Assembly: GCA_034437275.1 (NCBI GenBank)
Contig: DAOTUD010000002.1
Coordinates: 1 to 45,134, forward strand
Source of the DNA: TC-15 sp034437275
GTDB taxonomy: Bacteria; Chloroflexota; Anaerolineae; Aggregatilineales; Aggregatilineaceae
Reading direction: 5' to 3'
DNA: 45,134 nt
The translations under genes were made by a program, and so were the position numbers. The stretch's first letter is position 1. Each line of letters opens with the position of its first letter. Under the pieces are notes generated by a model that worked only from the letters and a program-made list of their open reading frames with translations, did no database searches and was not told the origin of the DNA. Below, one piece after another: positions 39,467 to 45,134 of the stretch.

Positions 39467-40153
39467 ATGCAAGCTGATATTCTCTACCGCCCGTCCTACT
39501 CAATGGCTGTTGTGACGTTGGCCCCCTTCGAGGAAATCCACGTCGAGGCCGGGTCGATGGTCAGCATGACCGAAGGCATGAAACTCCAGACACGCCCCGA
39601 AGGCGGGCTGATCCGCAGTTTATCACGCTCGCTGCTGGGGGGAGAGAGCTTCTTTCTCAATGTGTTTCAGGCCCCGGAAGGCGGCGGCCAGATCAACCTG
39701 GCCCCGGCGCTGCCCGGCGACATGATGATCCTGGAGATGCGCAACGAGTCGATGATGGTGCAGAGTGGCTCGTATGTCGCCTCGTCGATGGGCGTCGAGA
39801 TCGATACCAAATGGGGCGGCGCGCGGACCTTTTTCGCGTCCGAAGGCTTGATCATGCTGCGGGCCGGTGGGTCGGGTTTGCTGCTGCTGTCCAGCTATGG
39901 GGCCATCCACCCGATCGACCTGGACGTCGGGCAAAGCTACACCGTCGACACCGGACATCTGGTCTCCTTCACCGCCGGCATGGACTTTAACGTGCGCAGC
40001 GTCGGCGGCGTGCGCTCGACGCTGTTCAGCGGGGAGGGGCTGGTGGTCGACCTGGCCGGGCCGGGCCGCATTTACATGCAGACGCGCTCAGAGGATGCGT
40101 TTCTCTCGTGGCTGGCCCCCAACATGCCGCAGAATAACGAACAACAACAGTGA
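39467..40153 (+). CDS. AIM24 / TIGR00266 family protein
   Basis: This 228-residue beta-helix-like protein of the AIM24 family shows the typical EAGSMVSMTEGMKLQTR start, the GGLIRSLSRSLLGGESFF glycine-rich stretch and the GEGLVVDLAGPGRIYMQTR end. Family members are widespread, and their biochemical role is not established. The open frame includes an ATG at 39443, but the ATG at 39467 has AAGGAG 7 bp upstream. The gene has its own promoter region with a 9-bp inverted repeat. Confidence 0.9.
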   Translation: MQADILYRPSYSMAVVTLAPFEEIHVEAGSMVSMTEGMKLQTRPEGGLIRSLSRSLLGGESFFLNVFQAPEGGGQINLAPALPGDMMILEMRNESMMVQSGSYVASSMGVEIDTKWGGARTFFASEGLIMLRAGGSGLLLLSSYGAIHPIDLDVGQSYTVDTGHLVSFTAGMDFNVRSVGGVRSTLFSGEGLVVDLAGPGRIYMQTRSEDAFLSWLAPNMPQNNEQQQ

Positions 40154-40188
40154 CACCGCAATATACACTGTCAGGCTAGGCGCGCCAG

Positions 40189-40217
40189 TTGGAGCTTCCA
40201 CTGACTGCCTGTATAAT
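40189..40217 (+). promoter_or_regulatory. promoter of the epimerase gene
   Basis: TTGGAG (40189-40194) and a perfect TATAAT (40212-40217) are exactly 17 bp apart. Confidence 0.65.
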
Positions 40218-40261
40218 CGCGCGGGTAGCGTTTTTTTTCCCTGTAGCAAAAGAGGACCGTT

Positions 40262-41227
40262 ATGCCGCATGTCTTGATTACCGGTGGTGCTGGTTTCATC
40301 GGCAGCCATCTGGCCGAAAAATTGCTGGCCCAGGGTCACAAGGTGACGATCATCGACAATCTGTCGACCGGGCGCTTCGAGAACATCGTCCACCTGACGG
40401 ACAATCCACATTTTCGCTATGCCATCGAAGATATCCGGCATGCGGCGGTGATGGACCGGCTGGTGAGCGAATGTGACGTAATTTACCATCTGGCGGCTGC
40501 CGTCGGTGTCTTTTCGATTGTGCACAGCCCCATCGACACGCTGGAAATAAACGTCGGGGGGACGGAGATCGTCCTGCAGACCGCCCGCCGCTATCGCCGC
40601 AAAGTGATGCTGGCCTCAACCTCGGAGGTGTACGGAAAAGGGGTGCGGGTGCCGTTTCGGGAAGACGACGACCGGATTCTGGGCGCGACCACCAAGAGCC
40701 GTTGGAGCTATGCCAGCTCGAAAGCACTGGACGAATTCCTGGCCCTGGCCTATCACAAAGCCGCGGGAATACCGGTCACGATCTTCCGCCTGTTCAACAC
40801 GGTCGGGCCGCGCCAGGTCGGCAACTATGGCATGGTGGTGCCGCGTTTTGTGCAGTGGGCGCTGGCCGGGGAACCGATTCAGGTCTATGGGGACGGCAAA
40901 CAAAGCCGCTGCTTCGGCAACGTGCACGACGTCGTCGACGCCATCGTGCGCCTGGGCCAAAGCCACGAGGTTACCGGACAGGTTTTCAACATCGGGTCGG
41001 ACGAAGAAGTGACGATCCATGAGTTGGCGCAGCGCGTCAAGACGCGCACCGGCAGTGATTCCGAGATCGTGTTTCTGTCCTACGAGGAAGCCTACGAAGC
41101 GGGCTTCGAAGACATGCGCCGCCGCGTGCCGGACATCACCAAGATCAAAAAGGCTGTTGGCTGGAAACCCACCACGCCGCTGGATGTGACCATCGACCAG
41201 ATCATCGACTACCTGCGCAGCCAGTGA
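40262..41227 (+). CDS. NAD-dependent NDP-sugar epimerase/dehydratase
   Basis: This is a 321-residue extended short-chain dehydrogenase acting on a nucleotide sugar. It has the NAD motif GGAGFIGS (8-15), the T120-S-E segment, catalytic Y150-A-S-S-K154 and a PRQVGNYGMVVPRF substrate loop. The layout is close to UDP-glucuronate decarboxylases and UDP-glucose 4-epimerases, which cannot be told apart here. AGAGGA lies before the ATG, and a consensus promoter is at 40189. It is a single gene, with its stop 4 bp from the stop of the convergent DUF3267 gene. Confidence 0.9.
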   Translation: MPHVLITGGAGFIGSHLAEKLLAQGHKVTIIDNLSTGRFENIVHLTDNPHFRYAIEDIRHAAVMDRLVSECDVIYHLAAAVGVFSIVHSPIDTLEINVGGTEIVLQTARRYRRKVMLASTSEVYGKGVRVPFREDDDRILGATTKSRWSYASSKALDEFLALAYHKAAGIPVTIFRLFNTVGPRQVGNYGMVVPRFVQWALAGEPIQVYGDGKQSRCFGNVHDVVDAIVRLGQSHEVTGQVFNIGSDEEVTIHELAQRVKTRTGSDSEIVFLSYEEAYEAGFEDMRRRVPDITKIKKAVGWKPTTPLDVTIDQIIDYLRSQ

Positions 41228-41231
41228 CCGG

Positions 41232-41843
41232 TCAAGGGACGCTGCGCGTGAAGATGCGCATACTGTCTTCTTCGTCGCGGATCAACGCCGACGCATCGAA
41301 ACGCAGCGCCACAATCGTCATCCATAGATCGCCAATCGCGCCGGCGGCATTCAACATCACGGCCAGCGCCAGCCAGTTCGCCAGTTTGTAGGGCAAAATC
41401 AGCATCAGCGGCAGCCCGCCCAACGAGATCACGACCAGCGGGGCCAGCGCGATCTGGATGAATTCATTGCGGCGGAACAGCGCGCCATCCGACGTGGCAA
41501 ACAACACCAGCCACTTCGCGCCATAGCGCGGGGTGTGGCCGGTGTGTTTAATCGCCAGTCCATGAACATACTCGTGCAAGGGCAGCACCAACAGCACCAA
41601 CCCCAGCCCCACCAGCGACGGCAAGCGGTCCGGCAGCCCGTTGATCACCAGCGGCGCACCCAACTCCTCGTGGTAGACCAGCAGCGCCCCAAACACCAGC
41701 AGCCCGCTGATGAGCATCGGGATCAGCGACAGCACGTTCAGCCAGATAAACACGCCCGGTTTGCTCAGGCTGATGTAGTGTGTTTCGTGATAGTTGGCAG
41801 GCAGGTGCTCGACGCGCTGCTGTTTCAGGGTGTCTGTCTTCAC
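41232..41843 (-). CDS. DUF3267 putative membrane zinc metalloprotease
   Basis: This 203-residue membrane protein has about four to five hydrophobic segments and H90-E91-Y-V-H94 inside a helix, the HExxH zinc site of gluzincin-type intramembrane proteases. The DUF3267 family carries it in this position. A second metal ligand could lie in the later helix (AAGAIGDLW, with Asp), as in site-2-type proteases. The start is GTG (41841-41843) with GGGAAG upstream. It follows copA by 36 bp on the same strand and may be read from the copper operon. Confidence 0.8.
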   Translation of the reverse strand: MKTDTLKQQRVEHLPANYHETHYISLSKPGVFIWLNVLSLIPMLISGLLVFGALLVYHEELGAPLVINGLPDRLPSLVGLGLVLLVLPLHEYVHGLAIKHTGHTPRYGAKWLVLFATSDGALFRRNEFIQIALAPLVVISLGGLPLMLILPYKLANWLALAVMLNAAGAIGDLWMTIVALRFDASALIRDEEDSMRIFTRSVP

Positions 41844-41879
41844 GATAGGTCTTCCCAGCTTCTAGCGGCGTTGTGATGG

Positions 41880-44321
41880 CTATTTCAAGATGATGCCACG
41901 CAGCCGCAGACTGTTACCGATAACGAATACGTCGCTGAGCGCCATCGCCAGCGCCGCCAGGATCGGGTGCAGATGGCGCAGGATCTCTGGTGCCCAGGCG
42001 AACGGGGCCAGGATACCAGCGGCGATGGGGATCAAGCTTACATTATACCCAAACGCCCAGAACAGGTTTTCCTTGATGCCGCGCACCGTGCGCTTGCTGA
42101 GATGGATGGAACGCGGCACGCCGCGTAGATCGCCGCTGATCAACGTCACATCGGCGGTCTCCATGGCGACATCGGTGCCGGTGCCGATGGCAATGCCGAC
42201 ATCAGCCTGGGCCAGCGCCGGGGCGTCGTTGATACCGTCGCCGACCATCCCCACCAGGAACCCTTCGTCCTGCAACTGCTGCACGTAGGCAGCCTTATCG
42301 CCGGGCTTGACCTCAGCAAACACCCGGTCGATGCCGGCTTCCTGCGCGATGGCCTCGGCGGTGGCGGCGTTGTCGCCGGTCATCATCACGACCGTGAGAC
42401 CCAGCTCATGAAGCTGGCGCACGGCCTCGACCGAGCCTGCTTTGATTGTATCGGCAACCGCGATCAAACCGCCAGCCTGCCCGTCGATGGCGACCCACAT
42501 CGTCGTTTTGGCTTCCTGCTGGAGTCGCTCGGCGTCGGCTTCCAGCCCATTCAGGTGAACCTCATGCGCGCGCATCAGTGACAGATTGCCCATCAGCACC
42601 ACCTGCCCGTTCACCTCGGCGCGCACCCCCTGCCCGGTGATCGCCGCGAAGTTACGCGGATCGTCCAGCGACAGGCCCTGGTCCTGCGCCGCGCGCACGA
42701 TAGCTTCGCCCAGCAGGTGCTCGCTGCCGCGCTCGACGCTGGCGGCCATCGCCAGCAGGTGTTGCTCATCGAACACCGCGTTTTCGGCGACGACCACATC
42801 CGTCACGTCAGGTTCGCCGCGCGTCAGGGTGCCGGTTTTGTCGAGCACGACCGCCGTCAGCTTGCGCGCGCGTTCCAGCGCCTCGCTGTTCTTGAACAGA
42901 ATGCCATGCTCCGCGCCGCGCCCCATCCCGACCATGATCGCGGTCGGCGTGGCCAGGCCCATCGCGCAGGGACACGCAATGATCAACACCGCGATCATGC
43001 GGATCATCGACGGCGTGAAGTCGCCGGTGCCCACCATCCAGATCGCAAACGTCACCAGCGCAATCGACACTACCGCCGGGACGAACACCGCCGATACCTG
43101 GTCGGCCAGGCGTTGGATCGGCGCTTTGCTGCCCTGCGCCTGCTCAACCAGGCGGATGATCTGGGCCAGCGCCGTTTCGCGCCCGACTTTGGTCGCCTCA
43201 AAGGTGAGCATGCCCTGCTTGTTGATGGTGGCCCCGATCACCTCGTCGCCAGGCGTCTTCTCAACCGGCAGGCTTTCGCCGGTGATCATGCTGTCGTCGA
43301 CCGCGCTGTGCCCATCGCGCACCACGCCATCGACCGGGATTTTTTCCCCGGGCCGCACGATCACCATGTCGCCCACCCGCACCTGATCGACCGGGATGTC
43401 CTGCTCCTGACCATCCCGGACCACGCGCGCCATCCTGGGCCGCAGGCCCATCAGCTTTTTGATGGCGGCGCTGGTGCGGCCTTTGGCGACCGACTCCAGC
43501 AGCGTGCCGAGCGCAATCAGCGTGACGATCATGGCCGAGGTTTCAAAATACACATGGCCGCCGAGGATGCCCAACGTCACGACGATGCTGTAGAAGTAGG
43601 CCACACTGGAACCGAGCGCCACCAACACGTCCATATTGGCAGAACCGCCGCGCAGCGATTTGTAGCCGCCGACGTAAAATTCTCGCCCGACATAAAACTG
43701 CACCGGGGTCGCCAGCGCCCAAAACAGGTAATTCACCCAGGCCGCATCCGCCCAGGCCCCCCACAGCCCAAAATCCCGGCCCATGCTCAGCACGAACAGC
43801 GGCAGCGTAAACAGCACGCCAATCACGACGCGCTGGATGTTGTGCCGGATCTCGGCCTGACGCGCGGCCTGCTCGGCATCCTCGAGTTCGGCCTCGCTCT
43901 CGGCTTCGACCACACCGTAGCCCGCCTTCTCGATGGCCGCGACCAGGTCGCCGCGCGTCACACTGCCCGCCGCCAGGGTAACGGTCGCATGCTCGTTGGC
44001 AAAGTTGGCGCTGGCATCCAGCACACCGTCGATCTTCTTCAGCGCGCGCTCGATATTGGCCGCGCAGTTGACGCACGTCATGCCGGTCACCGCCAGATCG
44101 ACGGTTTGCTGTGGCACGTCATACCCGGCTTTGCGAATGCGCTGGATCACGTCGCCGGTTTTCAGCAGCGCGCCATCATAGGTCAGGTTCAGTTTTTCGC
44201 TGGCGAAGTTGACGTTCGCCTCTTGCACGCCCTCCAGCTTGCGGACGTTGCGCTCGACGTTGGCGACGCAGTTGGCGCACGTCATGCCGGTAACGGGCAA
44301 AGTCAGTTTTTTCTCACTCAT
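41880..44321 (-). CDS. copA: Cu(I)-exporting P1B-type ATPase
   Basis: This is an 813-residue copper exporter. It has two N-terminal metal-binding domains with CxxC at C15/C18 and C83/C86, then membrane helices. The phosphatase loop is TGES (347-350), the transport site C450-P-C452 lies in the membrane, the phosphorylated D494 is in DKTGT, and MVGDGIND is the hinge. YN in the seventh helix fits Cu(I). In the eighth helix the usual MxxSS reads M793-A-L-S796-D797, so the second serine is aspartate. The frame is open to 44378, but the ATG at 44321 with GAGGAG upstream is the start. The gene belongs to csoR-copZ-copA. Confidence 0.95.
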   Translation of the reverse strand: MSEKKLTLPVTGMTCANCVANVERNVRKLEGVQEANVNFASEKLNLTYDGALLKTGDVIQRIRKAGYDVPQQTVDLAVTGMTCVNCAANIERALKKIDGVLDASANFANEHATVTLAAGSVTRGDLVAAIEKAGYGVVEAESEAELEDAEQAARQAEIRHNIQRVVIGVLFTLPLFVLSMGRDFGLWGAWADAAWVNYLFWALATPVQFYVGREFYVGGYKSLRGGSANMDVLVALGSSVAYFYSIVVTLGILGGHVYFETSAMIVTLIALGTLLESVAKGRTSAAIKKLMGLRPRMARVVRDGQEQDIPVDQVRVGDMVIVRPGEKIPVDGVVRDGHSAVDDSMITGESLPVEKTPGDEVIGATINKQGMLTFEATKVGRETALAQIIRLVEQAQGSKAPIQRLADQVSAVFVPAVVSIALVTFAIWMVGTGDFTPSMIRMIAVLIIACPCAMGLATPTAIMVGMGRGAEHGILFKNSEALERARKLTAVVLDKTGTLTRGEPDVTDVVVAENAVFDEQHLLAMAASVERGSEHLLGEAIVRAAQDQGLSLDDPRNFAAITGQGVRAEVNGQVVLMGNLSLMRAHEVHLNGLEADAERLQQEAKTTMWVAIDGQAGGLIAVADTIKAGSVEAVRQLHELGLTVVMMTGDNAATAEAIAQEAGIDRVFAEVKPGDKAAYVQQLQDEGFLVGMVGDGINDAPALAQADVGIAIGTGTDVAMETADVTLISGDLRGVPRSIHLSKRTVRGIKENLFWAFGYNVSLIPIAAGILAPFAWAPEILRHLHPILAALAMALSDVFVIGNSLRLRGIILK

Positions 44322-44396
44322 ACCATCTCCTCTAATACAACCAGCCCCGGCACACAGCGCCAGGGCCAGACTGGTCATGCATCGTTATCACGCAGC

Positions 44397-44612
44397 TCAG
44401 TTGGTGCCCGGCGCGGGGGGATAATTGATCTCGACCAGCAGATCGTTGATCTGCTCCCAACTGGCGGGATCATCCCACTGGACGGCCACCTGCCGGGTGT
44501 CCTCGCTGGCCTCGACGCTGCTCACGCCGGCCAGTTCGCTCACTTCGTTTTTGATGGTCATGACACAGTGACCACAGGAAATATTGGGAACCTCAAACGT
44601 CTTGCTTGGCAT
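44397..44612 (-). CDS. copZ: copper chaperone (HMA domain)
   Basis: This is a 71-residue single heavy-metal-associated domain with the metal site C13-G-H-C16 in the beta-alpha-beta-beta-alpha-beta fold. It binds Cu(I) and hands it to CopA. The histidine in the CxxC is less common than in CopZ but occurs. The gene lies 13 bp after csoR and 75 bp before copA on the same strand. Confidence 0.92.
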   Translation of the reverse strand: MPSKTFEVPNISCGHCVMTIKNEVSELAGVSSVEASEDTRQVAVQWDDPASWEQINDLLVEINYPPAPGTN

Positions 44613-44625
44613 AACACGCTCCTTA

Positions 44626-44904
44626 TTATGGCTGATTCGTATACCGGAAAACTTCGGTTACTTCGTTGAGCACACGCTCACGCTCGTCCGGGTCCGCGTC
44701 CTGGATCGCGCTGGTAACGCACGTGCGCAGGTGCGAATCCAGGATTGTTTCGCTCACCCGCGACAGGGCGGTCTGCGTGGCCTGAATCTGCTTGATCACA
44801 TCGATGCAATAGCGATCCTCTTCCAACATGCGGACGATGCCGTTGATGTGCCCGGCAGCACTCTTCAGACGATGAATTGCTTTTTCCCGCGTTTCGATAT
44901 CCAT
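44626..44904 (-). CDS. csoR: copper-sensing repressor of the CsoR family
   Basis: This is a 92-residue four-helix-bundle repressor that releases DNA when Cu(I) binds. The Cu(I) ligands of the family are all present: C33 (in RYCIDV), H58 and C62 (in DSHLRTC). GGAGCGG lies 7 bp before the ATG. A GC-rich dyad at 44921-44945 sits where the operator is expected. The gene heads the csoR-copZ-copA operon, so it should repress its own synthesis. Confidence 0.94.
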   Translation of the reverse strand: MDIETREKAIHRLKSAAGHINGIVRMLEEDRYCIDVIKQIQATQTALSRVSETILDSHLRTCVTSAIQDADPDERERVLNEVTEVFRYTNQP

Positions 44905-44920
44905 GATTGTTCCGCTCCTT

Positions 44921-44945
44921 TACCCCCTCCCCACCGGGGCGGGTA
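44921..44945 (-). promoter_or_regulatory. likely CsoR operator
   Basis: A 25-bp dyad runs from TACCC (44921-44925) to GGGTA (44941-44945), with inner CTCC/GGGG pairing and a central ACC. Nine of twelve base pairs match. GC-rich TACCC...GGGTA dyads are the known type of CsoR site. A TATAGT at 44951-44956 (minus strand) could be the -10, placing the operator over the start site. Confidence 0.6.
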
Positions 44946-44984
44946 CATAAACTATAAAATAATCAAGGGCTCCCCCGAAAAAAC

Positions 44985-45134
44985 TCAGGCGGCTACAGCC
45001 CGATTATGCGGCTGAACGTCGAGCAAATGGAAAAACGAGCGCGAAAAAGCGCGGAACGCCAAAGAAACAACGCGTTGCAGGGCCGTGTTGACCCCATTTT
45101 GAACTGCTTGCACCTCGTTTTTGCTCATCTGGTA
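44985..45134 (-). CDS. partial open reading frame at the right edge
   Basis: A minus-strand frame is open from the right edge to TGA at 44985-44987. It has an internal ATG at 45128 that would give 47 residues (MSKNEVQAVQ to NRAVAA). It may be the C-terminus of a longer gene upstream or a short protein. The composition is ordinary and no motif is seen, so its reality is uncertain. It ends 40 bp before the CsoR operator. Confidence 0.35.
   Translation of the reverse strand, partial: YQMSKNEVQAVQNGVNTALQRVVSLAFRAFSRSFFHLLDVQPHNRAVAA

Noticed and set aside
42717..44669. A 650-residue plus-strand open frame
   Set aside because: It is antisense to copA and copZ, with atypical composition and no motif.
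1..45134. CRISPR arrays, insertion sequences, tRNA or rRNA genes
   Set aside because: I saw no regularly spaced repeats, transposase-like frames with terminal repeats, or conserved tRNA/rRNA segments.

Overview
The window is GC-rich, gene-dense bacterial chromosome with no insertion sequence, CRISPR array, tRNA or rRNA that I can see. The gene set suggests a member of the Chloroflexota (Anaerolineae-like): a caa3 oxidase with a cytochrome c-tailed subunit II, Asp23-NusB and RecX-RNase Y pairs, an LGFP-like lipoprotein with a threonine/proline-rich linker, and frequent GTG/TTG starts. This placement is an inference from gene content and codon use. No phylogenetic marker was tested.

Layout. 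1-5.4 kb: a secreted alpha/beta hydrolase, then ctaC-ctaD-ctaE-ctaF-like, an aerobic caa3-type terminal oxidase operon of the A2 (YS-motif) class closed by a strong terminator. 5.4-7.6 kb: a dual-specificity phosphatase, a junk zone with two decayed gene remnants (SnoaL-like and TPR-regulator-like), and an MBL-fold hydrolase. 7.6-13.7 kb: a cyclic-nucleotide-binding protein and a small conserved protein on the minus strand, divergent from hsp20-lon, then a lone receiver protein and a PHP-AlbA_2 fusion. 13.8-20.5 kb: a GT39-like membrane glycosyltransferase, a coupled lipoprotein/C39-like peptidase pair, an isoaspartyl peptidase, a membrane-anchored hydrolase and a cyclic-2,3-diphosphoglycerate-synthetase-like GTPase. 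20.5-25.6 kb: asp23-nusB-tatC and tex-phaJ-fabG, all on the minus strand. 25.7-30.1 kb: a GH20 hexosaminidase, a SIS-domain protein, a TtuC/DmlA-like dehydrogenase and a small charged protein, which look like an amino-sugar and organic-acid catabolic operon. 30.2-36.1 kb: a MacB/LolD-type ABC ATPase with a large FtsX permease, then a monooxygenase-like protein, an iron alcohol dehydrogenase and an EamA transporter. 36.1-38.8 kb: a candidate structured RNA of about 370 nt, then recX-rny. 38.8-41.8 kb: a hypothetical protein, an AIM24 protein, an NDP-sugar epimerase and a DUF3267 putative membrane metalloprotease. 41.9-45.1 kb: a csoR-copZ-copA copper efflux operon and the end of a further minus-strand reading frame.

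The most unusual element is the non-coding stretch at 36129-36508. It has a consensus promoter, its two ends pair with each other over 10 bp, it holds a second 9-bp long-range helix and several hairpins, and it ends in an intrinsic terminator just before recX. The 5' strand of its closing helix pairs with the same bases that form the terminator hairpin, so it may be either a stand-alone RNA or a regulatory leader. I could not match it to RNase P RNA, tmRNA, SRP RNA or 6S RNA. A second RNA-level candidate is the hsp20 leader (8508-8551). There the Shine-Dalgarno can be sequestered in a 6-bp hairpin that is incompatible with another 6-bp hairpin, the pattern expected of an RNA thermometer.
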